A DNA stretch of 64,000 nucleotides from Nocardioides aurantiacus. Lineage in GTDB: Bacteria > Actinomycetota > Actinomycetes > Propionibacteriales > Nocardioidaceae. How positions within the stretch are numbered: the stretch's first letter is position 1; the number at the start of each line of letters is the position of its first letter. A program made the position numbers and the translations under genes. This document shows positions 1-11,886 of this stretch, piece by piece. A model generated the notes under the pieces. That model was not told the origin of the DNA. It ran no database searches and saw nothing but the letters and a program-made list of their open reading frames with translations. The DNA lies in the NCBI RefSeq assembly GCF_003752505.1, contig NZ_RKHO01000001.1, positions 1,488,001 to 1,552,000 on the forward strand. The letters are read 5' to 3'.

Positions 1-1
1 C

Positions 2-1759
2 CAGCTGCACCCGGTCGGCACGCCCGTCGGCCCCCGCGACACGGCCGCCACCGGCCGGACCGGCCAGGACCACGACGTCCCGCTGCTCGAGGTCGAGGAC
101 CTCAGCGTCCACTTCTACGTCGACGGCGACTGGTTCCCCGCCGCCATCGACGTCAGCTACACCGTCGAGGCCGGCGAGGTGCTGGCCATCGTGGGCGAGT
201 CCGGGTCGGGCAAGACGCAGTCGTCGATGTCGCTGCTGGGACTGCTGCCGCCCAACGGCCGCTCGACCGGCAGCGCCAAGCTCCGCGGCCAGGAGCTCGT
301 CGGGCTCACCGGCGCCCCGTTGCGCCGCATCCGCGGCAAGGAGATCGCGGTCATCTTCCAGGAGCCGATGACCGCGATGAACCCGGTCTACACGATCGGG
401 TTCCAGATCGTGGAGACCATCCGCTCGCACTTCGACATCTCTCCCAAGGACGCCCGCAAGCGCGCCATCGAGCTGCTCACCCTGGTCGAGATCCCCGAGC
501 CCGAGCGCCGCTTCGACGCCTTCCCGCACCAGCTCTCCGGCGGTCAGCGGCAGCGCGCCATGATCGCCCAGGCGCTGGCCTGCGAGCCGCAGCTGCTCGT
601 CGCCGACGAGCCGACCACGGCGCTCGACGTCACCGTCCAGGCCGAGATCCTCAAGCTGATGCGGGAGCTGCGCGAGCGGGTCAACGCCGGCATCGTGCTG
701 ATCACCCACGACATGGGGGTCGTGGCCGACATGGCCGACCGGATCGTGGTGATGCAGCACGGGCGGATCGTGGAGACCGGCACCGCCGACGACATCTTCA
801 ACCGGGCGCAGCACCCCTACACCCAGCAGCTGCTCGCCTCGGTGCCCCACTTCGGCACCGCGAGCGCCGTCGACGGCGAGGCCCGCACCGAGCGCGACCG
901 CGCGACCGCGGCAGGCGACTCCCGGCCGCCGATCTTCACGGCCGAGAACCTCGTCCTGGAGTACCCCAAGCGCGGCAACCAGCCGGTCTTCCGAGCCGTG
1001 GACGACGTGTCGCTGTCGATCCAGCCCGGCGAGGTCGTCGGCCTGGTGGGGGAGTCGGGCTCGGGCAAGACCACCATCGGCCGCGCCGCCATGGGCCTGC
1101 TGCCCGTGGCCGGTGGCAGCTTCGAGGTGGCCGGCGTCCAGCTCGCCGGAGCCACGCGCAAGGACCTCAAGCCGCTGCGCGACAAGGTCGGCATCGTCTT
1201 CCAGGACCCCGGCTCCTCGCTCAACCCCCGGCTCCCCGTCGGCGAGTCGATCGGTGAGCCGCTGCTGCTGCACCGCGGTCTGAAGGGCAAGGCGCTCGGT
1301 GCCGAGGTCGAGCGGCTCCTCGACGCGGTGCAGCTGCAGCGCGGCTTCCGCAACCGCTACCCCCACGAGCTCTCCGGCGGTCAGCGCCAGCGCGTCGGCA
1401 TCGCCCGCGCCCTGGCCCTCAACCCCGACCTGCTCGTGGCCGACGAGCCCACCTCCGCGCTCGACGTGTCGGTGCAGGCCAAGGTGCTGGACCTGTTCCA
1501 GGAGCTGCAGCGCGAGCAGGGCTTCGCCTGCCTGTTCATCAGCCACGACCTCGGCGTGGTCGAGCTGCTCGCCTCGCGGATCGCCGTGATGTACATGGGC
1601 AAGCTGGTCGAGGTCGGACCCACCGACCAGATCGTGCGCACCCCGCAGCACGACTACACCCAGCGTCTCGTCGCCGCCGTCCCCGTCCCCGACCCGGCCG
1701 AGCAGCGTCGCCGTCGCGAGGCCCGCGACGCCCTCATCGACCGCGTCGGCGCCAGCTGA
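2..1759 (+). CDS. Peptide/nickel-type ABC transporter, fused double ATP-binding protein (5' end outside window)
   Basis: Energises import of peptides or similar solutes as the cytoplasmic ATPase of a Dpp/Opp-type ABC importer; two ATPase halves are fused, as in DppD-DppF fusions. The frame is open from base 2, so the true start lies at or before the window edge; the first half begins near PLLEVEDLSVHF, well before the first in-window GTG at 179. Each half shows Walker A (GESGSGKT), the LSGGQRQR signature and Walker B (LLVADEPT). The second half also has the oligopeptide-type C-terminal extension (HDYTQRLVAAVP). Permease and binding-protein genes presumably lie upstream. Substrate cannot be told from this half of the system. 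Confidence 0.93.
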   Translation, partial: QLHPVGTPVGPRDTAATGRTGQDHDVPLLEVEDLSVHFYVDGDWFPAAIDVSYTVEAGEVLAIVGESGSGKTQSSMSLLGLLPPNGRSTGSAKLRGQELVGLTGAPLRRIRGKEIAVIFQEPMTAMNPVYTIGFQIVETIRSHFDISPKDARKRAIELLTLVEIPEPERRFDAFPHQLSGGQRQRAMIAQALACEPQLLVADEPTTALDVTVQAEILKLMRELRERVNAGIVLITHDMGVVADMADRIVVMQHGRIVETGTADDIFNRAQHPYTQQLLASVPHFGTASAVDGEARTERDRATAAGDSRPPIFTAENLVLEYPKRGNQPVFRAVDDVSLSIQPGEVVGLVGESGSGKTTIGRAAMGLLPVAGGSFEVAGVQLAGATRKDLKPLRDKVGIVFQDPGSSLNPRLPVGESIGEPLLLHRGLKGKALGAEVERLLDAVQLQRGFRNRYPHELSGGQRQRVGIARALALNPDLLVADEPTSALDVSVQAKVLDLFQELQREQGFACLFISHDLGVVELLASRIAVMYMGKLVEVGPTDQIVRTPQHDYTQRLVAAVPVPDPAEQRRRREARDALIDRVGAS

Positions 1760-1815
1760 GGGCCGACCCATCGCCTCCTGCCGCGGGCGCGGCGGACGGC
1801 GTCGGAGCGGGCGGC

Positions 1816-1821
1816 TAGGGT
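1816..1821 (+). promoter_or_regulatory. -10 box TAGGGT of rarA, leaderless
   Basis: TAGGGT followed by 7 bases and then the ATG at 1829. This TANNNT-N6/7-start layout is the known signature of leaderless transcripts in actinobacteria. No ribosome binding site precedes the ATG, which fits. Confidence 0.6.
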
Positions 1822-1828
1822 CGCGGCG

Positions 1829-3217
1829 ATGGACGGCCTGTTCGAGCTCGACGACGCGGCGGCCCCGGCCAACCGGCCGGGCGGCACCGCGGGCTCGCTC
1901 GCGGGCAACGCCCACGCCTCGGCCCCGCTCGCGGTGCGGATGCGACCGCGCACGCTCGACGACCTCGTCGGGCAGCAGCACCTGCTGCGCTCCGGGTCGC
2001 CGCTGCGGCGGCTGATCGAGGGCGACCAGCCGATGTCGCTGCTGCTGTGGGGACCGCCCGGGACGGGCAAGACCACCATCGCCTCGATCGTCTCGGGCCA
2101 GACCAACCGCGAGTTCGTGGAGGTCTCCGCGGTCTCGGCGGGCGTCAAGGAGGTCCGCGCCGCCATCGACACCGCCCGCAACCGGCTGGTGCGCACCGGC
2201 GGCGAGACGGTGCTGTTCGTCGACGAGGTGCACCGCTTCAGCAAGGCCCAGCAGGACGCGCTGCTGCCCGGCGTGGAGAACCGCTGGGTGACGCTGGTCG
2301 CGGCCACGACCGAGAACCCCTTCTTCTCGGTCATCTCGCCGCTGCTCTCCCGCTCGCTGCTGCTCACCCTCGAGCCGCTGACCGACGCCGACGTCCGCGG
2401 GGTGATCGAGCGGGCACTGGCCGACGAGCGCGGTCTCGGCGGCCGTCTCACCCTCGAGCCCGACGCGCTCGACCACCTCGTGCGGTTGGCCGGGGGAGAC
2501 GCCCGCCGGTCGCTGACCTACCTCGAGGCGGCAGCCGGAGCCGCCGAGAGCCCGGAGGCCGGGGACGAGGAGGCGCAGACCGGGACCATCACGCTGGCCA
2601 CGACCGAGCGGGCCGTGGACCGGGCGGCGGTGCGCTACGACCGCCAGGGCGACCAGCACTACGACGTCACCAGCGCGTTCATCAAGTCGATCCGCGGCTC
2701 GGACGCCGACGCGGCCATGCACTACCTGGCCCGGATGGTCGAGGCCGGCGAGGACCCGCGCTTCATCGCCCGCCGGCTGGTGGTGCTCGCCAGCGAGGAC
2801 GTCGGGCTCGCCGACCCGACCGCGCTGGGCGTGGCCGTCGCCGCGGCCCAGTCGGTGCAGCTGATCGGGATGCCCGAGGCGCGGCTCAACCTCGCCCAGG
2901 CCGTGCTCCACCTGGCGCTCGCGCCCAAGTCCAACGCCGTGATCACGGCCATGGACGCCGCCTCGGCCGACGTCCGCGCCGGCAAGATCGGCCCCGTCCC
3001 CGCCCACCTGCGCGACGCGCACTACGGCGGGTCCAAGCAGCTCGGCCACGGCCAGGGCTACCGCTACTCCCACGACGCGCCCTACGGAATCGCGGAGCAG
3101 CAGTACGCCCCCGACGTCGTCGCCGACGCGACCTACTACCGCCCCACCTCCCTGGGCGCGGAGGCCTCGCTCAAGGAGCGCTGGGAGCGCGTCCGGCGAC
3201 TCGTCCGCGGCAGGTAG
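1829..3217 (+). CDS. rarA: Replication-associated recombination protein A (AAA+ ATPase)
   Basis: RarA/MgsA-type AAA+ ATPase acting at stalled replication forks, related to clamp-loader subunits and to WRNIP1. The 462-residue length is normal. Walker A GPPGTGKT lies near residues 75-82 and Walker [10 protein letters not shown] near 129-137; sensor region TTENP follows, and the C-terminal half carries the MgsA tetramerisation region with YRYSHDAP near the end. The ATG at 1829 directly follows a TAGGGT box. In other actinobacteria this gene also sits just upstream of the alaS-ruvX-mltG-aro block. Confidence 0.96.
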   Translation: MDGLFELDDAAAPANRPGGTAGSLAGNAHASAPLAVRMRPRTLDDLVGQQHLLRSGSPLRRLIEGDQPMSLLLWGPPGTGKTTIASIVSGQTNREFVEVSAVSAGVKEVRAAIDTARNRLVRTGGETVLFVDEVHRFSKAQQDALLPGVENRWVTLVAATTENPFFSVISPLLSRSLLLTLEPLTDADVRGVIERALADERGLGGRLTLEPDALDHLVRLAGGDARRSLTYLEAAAGAAESPEAGDEEAQTGTITLATTERAVDRAAVRYDRQGDQHYDVTSAFIKSIRGSDADAAMHYLARMVEAGEDPRFIARRLVVLASEDVGLADPTALGVAVAAAQSVQLIGMPEARLNLAQAVLHLALAPKSNAVITAMDAASADVRAGKIGPVPAHLRDAHYGGSKQLGHGQGYRYSHDAPYGIAEQQYAPDVVADATYYRPTSLGAEASLKERWERVRRLVRGR

Positions 3218-3220
3218 GGT
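3215..3220 (+). promoter_or_regulatory. -10 box TAGGGT overlapping the rarA stop codon
   Basis: The rarA stop TAG (3215-3217) forms the first half of TAGGGT, 8 bases before the ATG at 3229. It probably starts a leaderless or nearly leaderless transcript of the small-protein/alaS operon. Confidence 0.5.
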
Positions 3221-3228
3221 CGGGCGCC

Positions 3229-3762
3229 ATGGACTCGCCGCTCACCCTGGGACTCGCGCTGGCCCTCGGCGCCGCCCTGGTGGCGGTCGTCGTGCTGGCC
3301 ACGCAGGTGCGGCGCGCCCGTCGGAGCACCGAGGCCGAGCTCCTCGCCACCCGCACCGAGTCCGAGGCGCTCCGTGAGCGGGTCGACGGGCTCGCGGCAC
3401 GGCTCGACCGTCGCGACGACGACGGCGCCCGGTCGGGCGCGGACGGGGCGGCGTACGTCATCACCGACGCCGGCGCCCCCGACGCCGCCCCGCTCGTCGC
3501 GGCGCGGCCGATGGTCGCCGACCGCGTGGTCCTCAACGCCGCGCTGGGCGAGCCGCTGGTCCGTGCGGTCGCGCTGGGCCACGGCGTGCGCCGCGCGCTG
3601 AGCGCCGAGTCCCGCAACCGGATCCGCTTCGAGATGCGCCGCGAGGCCAAGCGGGCCCGCAAGCAGCGCCGCCGCGAGATGCGCGACGCCTACCGCGACG
3701 CCCGGGTGGCGCGCCGCTCCGCCGAGGGGCCCGCCGGGGACCCGGGGGCCCGTGCCGCATGA
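3229..3762 (+). CDS. Single-pass membrane protein with basic C-terminus, function unknown
   Basis: 177 residues. One transmembrane helix (about residues 5-26, LGLALALGAALVAVVVLA) is followed by a coiled-coil-like stretch (about 30-65) and, after a conserved-looking central part (RPMVADRVVLNAALGEPLV), a strongly basic tail with KRARKQRRREMR. The cytoplasmic tail could bind nucleic acid or phospholipid head groups, but that is inference. The start was chosen at the ATG right behind the TAGGGT box. It lies at the head of the run leading to alaS; proteins with this layout occur upstream of alaS in related actinobacteria. No enzyme motif is visible. Confidence 0.8.
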   Translation: MDSPLTLGLALALGAALVAVVVLATQVRRARRSTEAELLATRTESEALRERVDGLAARLDRRDDDGARSGADGAAYVITDAGAPDAAPLVAARPMVADRVVLNAALGEPLVRAVALGHGVRRALSAESRNRIRFEMRREAKRARKQRRREMRDAYRDARVARRSAEGPAGDPGARAA

Positions 3763-3772
3763 GGACCCAGTG

Positions 3773-4056
3773 GTGAACCGGGGCTGGTGGTTCGTCGCGG
3801 GGGCCGGGGCCGGGGTGTACGCCGCCGCCCGCGCCCGCCGCGTGGCCGAGTCGCTGACGCCCCAAGGACTCCGCGACCGGGTCGCCGGGCTCAGCCTGGG
3901 CGCCCAGCTGCTGGCCGAGGAGGTCCGCGCCGGCGCCGCCGAGAAGGAGGCCGAGCTGCGCGACCGGCTCGGCCTGGTCGCCCCCGAGCCGGGCCCGCCG
4001 GCCCTGCATCCCACGCACACCACCCCGCTCCAGATCCCCGAGGAAGGCACCACCTG

Positions 4057-4057
<1 letters not shown>
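3773..4057 (+). CDS. Small DUF6167-like protein upstream of alaS
   Basis: About 94 residues starting with VNRGWWFVAGAGAGVYAAAR, a short hydrophobic N-terminal helix, followed by a segment with RRVAESLTPQGLRDRVAGL and a charged helix (EEVRAGAAEKEAELRDRL). This matches my recollection of the DUF6167 family always found just before alaS in actinobacteria. GTG codons at 3752, 3770 and 3773 are all possible starts; 3773 gives the family-typical N-terminus. It overlaps the previous gene's end slightly if the earliest start is used. The stop TGA shares one base with the alaS ATG, so the two are translationally coupled. Function is unknown. Confidence 0.75.
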
Positions 4058-6755
<2,698 letters not shown>

Positions 6756-6759
<4 letters not shown>

Positions 6760-7229
6760 GCACCGCACCGGGGGTGCGGCTGGGGATCGACCCGGGCGAG
6801 GCCCGCATCGGCGTCGCCAGCAGCGACCCGCACGGCATCCTCGCCACCCCGCTGGAGACCGTGGCTCGGGCCAAGGGCGACCTCGACCGGCTGGCGGCGC
6901 TGGTGGAGGAGCACGACGCCCGCCTCGTCTACCTCGGCCTGCCCCGCTCGATGTCCGGGGGAGAAGGCCCCTCGGCGGGTAGGGTTCGAGCGTTCGCGCA
7001 GGACCTGGCGGCCCGGATCCACCCGGTGCCGGTGCGGTTGTGCGACGAGCGCCTGAGCACCGTGACGGCCGAGGGGCAGCTGCGGGCACAGGGACGCAAG
7101 GGCAAGAAGCGTCGGGCGGTGGTCGACATGGCCGCCGCGGTCGTGATCTTGCAGGGGGCTCTGGAGAGGGAACGACAGACGGGCGACGCGGCCGGCGAGC
7201 TGGTTCGAGCCGACGCCCCGGACCAGTAG
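6756..7229 (+). CDS. ruvX: Putative pre-16S rRNA nuclease (YqgF/RuvX)
   Basis: Takes part in 5' maturation of 16S rRNA in bacteria studied; a member of the RNase H-like superfamily. 157 residues, typical length. Acidic active-site positions are seen in LGIDPGEARIGVA near the N-terminus, in LCDERLST in the middle, and in VVDMAAAVVILQ near the end. GTG start inside the alaS stop codon region (GTGA). The order alaS-ruvX-mltG-aroE is conserved across actinobacteria, including Mycobacterium. Confidence 0.93.
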
Positions 7230-7241
7230 GACGGACGACAC

Positions 7242-8399
7242 GTGAGCCACACCGACTACAGCGGGGACGAGCCCCTGCTCGAGGACGGGTACGACGACCT
7301 CCAGGACGCCGACGACTGGAGCTACGAGGAGCCGCGCAAGCGCCGTGCCCGCAGCTGCCTGCCGGTGCTGCTCGTCCTGGTGATCCTCGGCTCCGGCCTG
7401 TTCTTCGGCGGCCGCTGGGCCTACGACGAGCTGAGCACCCGGCTGGCCTCCGCGCCCGACTTCGAGGGCCCCGGCAGCGGCGAGGTGGTCTACCAGGTCG
7501 AGGAGGGCGTCACCTCGGCCCAGATCGGCCGCGACCTCAAGGAGGCCGGCGTCGTCGCCAGCGTCGACGCGTTCACCGAGGCCGCCACCCTCGACGAGGA
7601 CTCCCGCAACATCCAGGTCGGCTACTACCAGCTGCAGGAGAAGATGAGGGCGAGCGACGCCCTCGACGTCCTCGTCGACCCGGCCAACCTCGTGCAGGCC
7701 CTGGTGACGGTGCCCGAGGGCGCCCGGGTCCGCCAGGTCGTGGACTCCATCGCCAAGAACACCGACATCCGGCGGCGCGCGGTGGTCCGGGCCCTGGCCG
7801 ACGCCGAGGCCATCGGGCTGCCGGCCGACGCCGAGGGCAACCCCGAGGGCTACCTGTTCCCCGCCACCTACACGGTGCCGCCCAAGATGACGGCGGTCGA
7901 GCTGATCAGCCAGATGGTCGCCAAGACCAAGGCCGTGGAGGCCGACCTCGACATCGAGGCCCGCGCCGCCGACCTCGGGCTGACCCCCGAGCAGGTGCTC
8001 ACGGTGGCCAGCATCCTGGAGTACGAGGCCAACAAGTCCGAGGACTACCCGCGCGTCGCCCGGGTGCTCTACAACCGGCTCGACGACGACATGGCGCTGC
8101 AGCTGGACTCCACGGTGTCCTACGTCAGCGGTCGTTCGGGCGACGTCTGGACCACCTCGGCCGAGCGCGACTCCGACTCGCAGTACAACACCTACAAGTA
8201 CACCGGCCTCCCGCCCGGCCCCATCGGCTCGCCCGGCCAGGAGACCATCGAGGCGGCCCTGGAGCCGGCCGAGGGCGACTGGCTGTTCTTCGTGCCCGAC
8301 TACGAGGCCGACACCACCCGCTTCTCCGTGACGCTGGCGGAGCACAACAGGTGGGTGGAGAAGCTCCGCGAGTACTGCCGCAACAACGAGGACTGCTAG
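7242..8399 (+). CDS. mltG: Endolytic murein transglycosylase MltG
   Basis: Inner-membrane lytic transglycosylase that cuts nascent glycan strands and so ends their elongation. 385 residues. An acidic cytoplasmic N-terminus (about 1-35) and a basic KRRAR patch precede one transmembrane helix (about 39-57), then the extracellular YceG domain. The catalytic motif is SILEYEA with Glu near residue 260, equivalent to Glu218 of the E. coli enzyme, followed by RVLYNRL and QLDSTVSY. GTG start 12 bases after ruvX. Confidence 0.95.
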   Translation: MSHTDYSGDEPLLEDGYDDLQDADDWSYEEPRKRRARSCLPVLLVLVILGSGLFFGGRWAYDELSTRLASAPDFEGPGSGEVVYQVEEGVTSAQIGRDLKEAGVVASVDAFTEAATLDEDSRNIQVGYYQLQEKMRASDALDVLVDPANLVQALVTVPEGARVRQVVDSIAKNTDIRRRAVVRALADAEAIGLPADAEGNPEGYLFPATYTVPPKMTAVELISQMVAKTKAVEADLDIEARAADLGLTPEQVLTVASILEYEANKSEDYPRVARVLYNRLDDDMALQLDSTVSYVSGRSGDVWTTSAERDSDSQYNTYKYTGLPPGPIGSPGQETIEAALEPAEGDWLFFVPDYEADTTRFSVTLAEHNRWVEKLREYCRNNEDC

Positions 8400-8403
8400 G
8401 CCC

Positions 8404-9345
8404 GTGCGCTGCGCCGTGGTGGGCACCCCCGTGGCCCACTCCCTCTCACCTGCCATGCACCGGGCGGCGTACGCCGAGCTGGGGCTGGACTGGACCTACG
8501 ACGCGGTCGAGCTCGCCGCCGACGACCTGCCCGCCCACCTGGCCTCGCTCGACCGCAGCTGGCGCGGCCTGTCGCTGACGATGCCGCTCAAGCGCACCGT
8601 CGTGCCGCTCGTGGACTCCCTCGACGACTGGGCGCGCGTCTCGGGTGCGGTCAACACGCTCGTGCTGGGCGACCGACGGCGGCTGGGGTTCAACACCGAC
8701 GTCCCCGGGGCGATGGCGGCCCTCGTCGAGCGGGTCCACGACCCGGTCCGCGAGGTCGTCGTGCTGGGGGGCGGGGCCACCGCCACCTCGGTGCTGCTCG
8801 GCCTGGTCGAGCTGGGCTGCACCCGGGCCCACGTGCTGGTGCGCGACCCGGCCCGCGCGGCCGAGACCGTCGAGACCGTGCGCCGGCACCGCCGCGGCCC
8901 CGAGGTGAGCGTCGGCAGCCTGCCCGAGGCGGTGGCACGCGGCGACCTCGGCGAGGGCTCGGTGGCCGACATGGTCGTCTCGACCATCCCCGGTCGCGCC
9001 CAGACGCCCGAGGTGCTCGCCGCGTGCGCGTCGGTGCCGCGGGTCTTCGAGGTCGTCTACGACCCGTGGCCGACGCCGTTGGCGCGCGCCGCGGAGCAGT
9101 CCGGTCGGCCGCTGGTGAGCGGCCTCGACCTGCTGGCGCACCAGGCGGTGCTGCAGCTGCAGGTGATGGCCGGGCGCTCGGTGCCCGTGGAGCTGCTGCG
9201 GGTCGCGGCGCTGCGCGAGCTCCGCCGGCGCGGCCACGCCACCCCCGGCGGCGACCCCGGCGGCAATCCGGGCGGCGACCCGGGCGGCCACCGGGGCGGC
9301 ACGAGTCCTGTGGACGACGGCCCGACCGTCGCCCCGAGCGCCTAG
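8404..9345 (+). CDS. aroE: Shikimate dehydrogenase with a glycine-rich C-terminal tail
   Basis: NADP-dependent reduction of 3-dehydroshikimate to shikimate. 313 residues, longer than the usual 270-280. Substrate-binding SLSP (Ser13, Ser15), catalytic Lys63 in LTMPLKRT, Asn84 in SGAVNT and Asp99 in FNTD are present, then the nucleotide-binding VLGGGATATS. The extra length is a repetitive tail (TPGGDPGGNPGGDPGG and on, from about residue 279) that looks like a simple-sequence extension and not a domain. GTG start four bases after mltG. It catalyses the step before aroK in the same cluster. Confidence 0.94.
   Translation: MRCAVVGTPVAHSLSPAMHRAAYAELGLDWTYDAVELAADDLPAHLASLDRSWRGLSLTMPLKRTVVPLVDSLDDWARVSGAVNTLVLGDRRRLGFNTDVPGAMAALVERVHDPVREVVVLGGGATATSVLLGLVELGCTRAHVLVRDPARAAETVETVRRHRRGPEVSVGSLPEAVARGDLGEGSVADMVVSTIPGRAQTPEVLAACASVPRVFEVVYDPWPTPLARAAEQSGRPLVSGLDLLAHQAVLQLQVMAGRSVPVELLRVAALRELRRRGHATPGGDPGGNPGGDPGGHRGGTSPVDDGPTVAPSA
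9244..9300 (+). repeat. 12-bp tandem repeat encoding GGDP/GGNP units at the aroE 3' end
   Basis: Successive near-copies of GGCGGCGACCCC-like 12-mers encode Gly-Gly-Asp/Asn-Pro-type units. Period 12 keeps the reading frame, so copy number can change without a frameshift. Confidence 0.7.
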
Positions 9346-9348
9346 CGT
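9343..9348 (+). promoter_or_regulatory. -10 box TAGCGT overlapping the aroE stop codon
   Basis: The aroE stop TAG (9343-9345) is the start of TAGCGT, followed by 7 bases and the ATG at 9356: a leaderless layout for the prepilin peptidase gene. Confidence 0.55.
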
Positions 9349-9355
9349 CACCGGC

Positions 9356-10132
9356 ATGCCCTGGTCCGAGGCCGCCCTGCTGCCCACGGTGGTGGCCGCC
9401 GTCGCCTGTGGCCTGCTCGCACTGCCGGTGCCGGCCCTGCTGGCACGACTGCCCGAGCCCGAGCCGGACGCCCCGGCGGTGCCCGAGCCGACGCTCGTGG
9501 GCGAGCCGCTGGTCGAGACGCCACCCGCCTCGCCCCTGGGGCCACCCCCGCCCAAGGAGCCGTACGCCGCGATCGCCGCGCTGCCCGGCCTGCGCCCCGG
9601 GCTGGTGCTGGGGTGCGCGCTGGTCGGAGCCGCGTTCGGCGCGGCCGTCGGCTGGACGGGCGCGCTGCTGTTCCTGGTGCCCCTCGTCCCGGTCGGCGCG
9701 GTGCTGCTGGTGATCGACTGGCGGACCACCCTGCTCCCCACGCGCGTCCTGCACCCGACGTACGCCTTGCTCGCGGTGCTGCTGCCGCTGGCCGCCCTGC
9801 TCGACGGCGACGCCGGCGGGCTGCTCGGCGCGGCCGGCGGCTGGCTGCTGGTGGGGGGCTGGTTCTGGGTCTTCTGGGCCGTCCTGCACGCCTGGGGGTT
9901 CGGCGACGTCCGGCTGGCCCGGGTGCTGGGGCCGGCGCTGGGCTACCTCGGCTGGTCCCACGCCGTGGTCGGGCTGGGGCTGATGGTGTTCCTCGGCGGG
10001 ATCGGCGGCGTGGCGCTCTCGCTGCTGCGGAGCAGCCTGCGGCGCCGCTACCCCTACGGTCCGTTCATGCTGGTCGGGGCGGCGCTCGCGGTCGTCGCGG
10101 CGCCCGCCGTCGCGGCGGGTCTCGGCTACTAG
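9356..10132 (+). CDS. Prepilin-type A24 peptidase (membrane aspartyl protease)
   Basis: Cleaves and may methylate type IV prepilin-like leader peptides at the membrane. 258 residues with about six to seven hydrophobic segments. Catalytic aspartates are recognisable in LLVIDWRTTLLPTRVL and in the GxGD motif HAWGFGDVRLARVLG. An unusual proline/glutamate-rich loop (PEPEPDAPAVPEPTLV and on, about residues 36-66) takes the place of the zinc/Cys N-terminal domain of E. coli PilD. A peptidase at this position inside the aro cluster is also found in Mycobacterium (Rv2551c). Its pilin substrates are not in the window. Confidence 0.85.
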   Translation: MPWSEAALLPTVVAAVACGLLALPVPALLARLPEPEPDAPAVPEPTLVGEPLVETPPASPLGPPPPKEPYAAIAALPGLRPGLVLGCALVGAAFGAAVGWTGALLFLVPLVPVGAVLLVIDWRTTLLPTRVLHPTYALLAVLLPLAALLDGDAGGLLGAAGGWLLVGGWFWVFWAVLHAWGFGDVRLARVLGPALGYLGWSHAVVGLGLMVFLGGIGGVALSLLRSSLRRRYPYGPFMLVGAALAVVAAPAVAAGLGY

Positions 10133-10174
10133 GGAGGGGCCGGGAGGGGCCGGACCACGTGGGAGACTGGCGCC

Positions 10175-11353
10175 ATGTTGCGCTGGCTCACTGCGGGGGA
10201 GTCCCACGGACCCTCCCTCACCGCGATCCTCGAGGGCCTCCCCGCCCACGTCCGGGTCACCTCCGAGGACATCTCCGACGCCCTGGCCCGCCGCCGGCTG
10301 GGCTACGGCCGCGGCGCCCGGATGAAGTTCGAGCAGGACCAGGTGCGCGTCACCGGAGGCGTCCGCCACGGCGAGACCCAGGGCGGCCCGGTCGCCATCG
10401 AGGTCGGCAACACCGAGTGGCCCAAGTGGGAGAAGGTGATGTCGGCCGACCCCGTGGACCCGGTCGAGCTCGAGGCCCTGGCCCGCAACGCCCCGCTGAC
10501 GCGTCCCCGTCCGGGCCACGCCGACCTGGTCGGGATGCAGAAGTACGACTTCACCGAGTCGCGTCCCGTGCTCGAGCGTGCCTCGGCCCGCGAGACCGCG
10601 GCCCGCGTGGCGCTCGGCCGCGTCGCCTCGGCCTTCCTCGAGCAGGCCACCGGCGCCCGGCTGGTCTCCCACGTCGTCGAGCTCGGCGGGGTGCCCGCGC
10701 CGGCCGGCTCGGTCCCCGGCCCGGACGACGTCGCGCGGCTCGACGAGGACCCGGTGCGCTGCCTGGACCCGGACGCCTCGCAGCAGATGGTCGAGCGGAT
10801 CGACCAGGCCCACAAGGACGGCGACACCCTCGGTGGCGTCGTCGAGGTCGTGGTCCACGGACTGCCGCCGGGCCTGGGGTCCCACGTGCACTGGGACCGG
10901 CGCCTCGACGCGCGCCTGGCCGGCGCGCTGATGGGCATCCAGGCGATCAAGGGCGTCGAGGTCGGCGACGGCTTCGAGCTCGCGGCCACGCCCGGGTCGC
11001 TCGCGCACGACGAGATCGTCACCGAGGACGGTGCCCTGCGGCGTACGTCGGGACGCTCAGGTGGCACCGAGGGCGGCATGTCGACCGGCGAGGTGCTGCG
11101 CGTGCGCGCCGCGATGAAGCCGATCGCGACCGTGCCCCGGGCGCTGCGCACCGTCGACGTCGCCACCGGCGAGGCCACGGTCGCCGACCACCAGCGCTCC
11201 GACGTCTGCGCGGTCCCGGCCGCCGGCATCGTCGCCGAGGCGATGGTGGCGCTGGTGCTGGCCGACGCGGTCGTGGAGAAGTTCGGCGGCGACAGCGTGG
11301 GGGAGACCCGGCGCAACGTCGGGAGCTACCTCGACACGCTGCGGTTCCGGTGA
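10175..11353 (+). CDS. aroC: Chorismate synthase
   Basis: Converts 5-enolpyruvylshikimate 3-phosphate to chorismate using reduced FMN. 392 residues, normal. Family signatures are seen: [16 protein letters not shown] at residues 8-23, [16 protein letters not shown] near 40-55, [14 protein letters not shown], and [20 protein letters not shown] in the C-terminal half. ATG at 10175; the stop TGA overlaps the aroK GTG by four bases. Confidence 0.98.
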   Translation: MLRWLTAGESHGPSLTAILEGLPAHVRVTSEDISDALARRRLGYGRGARMKFEQDQVRVTGGVRHGETQGGPVAIEVGNTEWPKWEKVMSADPVDPVELEALARNAPLTRPRPGHADLVGMQKYDFTESRPVLERASARETAARVALGRVASAFLEQATGARLVSHVVELGGVPAPAGSVPGPDDVARLDEDPVRCLDPDASQQMVERIDQAHKDGDTLGGVVEVVVHGLPPGLGSHVHWDRRLDARLAGALMGIQAIKGVEVGDGFELAATPGSLAHDEIVTEDGALRRTSGRSGGTEGGMSTGEVLRVRAAMKPIATVPRALRTVDVATGEATVADHQRSDVCAVPAAGIVAEAMVALVLADAVVEKFGGDSVGETRRNVGSYLDTLRFR

Positions 11354-11886
11354 GCACCGGCAGCAACGAGGCCACCCGGCCGCGGGTCGTCCTCGTCGGC
11401 ACCATGGGCGCCGGCAAGACCACGGTGGGCCGTCGCCTGGCCGAGCGCTGGGGCGTGCCGTTCCGCGACTCCGACCACGACGTGGAGGAGCGCGAGGGCC
11501 GCTCGGTCTCCGACATCTTCGTCGACTCGGGCGAGGCGCACTTCCGCCGGCTCGAGCGCGAGGCGGTGGCCGAGGCGCTGTCCGGCCACGACGGCGTGCT
11601 CGCGCTGGGCGGTGGTGCGGTGACCGACGAGAGCACCCGCGCCCTGCTGGCCGGCCACGAGGTCGTCTTCCTGCGCGTGGGCCTCGGCGACGCCGCCTCG
11701 CGGGTCGGGCTCGGGGTCTCCCGGCCGATGCTGCTGGGCAACGTGCGCGGCCGGATCAAGCAGCTGATCGACGAGCGCACCCCGGTCTACGAGTCCGTGG
11801 CCGTCCACGTCGTGGAGACCGACGGGCTCGACGTCGACCAGGTCGTCGAGCAGGTGCTGGCCCGGCTGGAGGGCTCCCGTGGCTGA
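11350..11886 (+). CDS. aroK: Shikimate kinase
   Basis: ATP-dependent phosphorylation of shikimate. 178 residues from the GTG at 11350. P-loop [11 protein letters not shown] near residues 17-27, shikimate-binding [16 protein letters not shown] and LGGGAV, and lid-type SRPML are all visible. GTGA overlap with aroC; its own stop overlaps aroB, whose GTG lies at 11879, by 8 bases. Confidence 0.97.
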   Translation: MSTGSNEATRPRVVLVGTMGAGKTTVGRRLAERWGVPFRDSDHDVEEREGRSVSDIFVDSGEAHFRRLEREAVAEALSGHDGVLALGGGAVTDESTRALLAGHEVVFLRVGLGDAASRVGLGVSRPMLLGNVRGRIKQLIDERTPVYESVAVHVVETDGLDVDQVVEQVLARLEGSRG

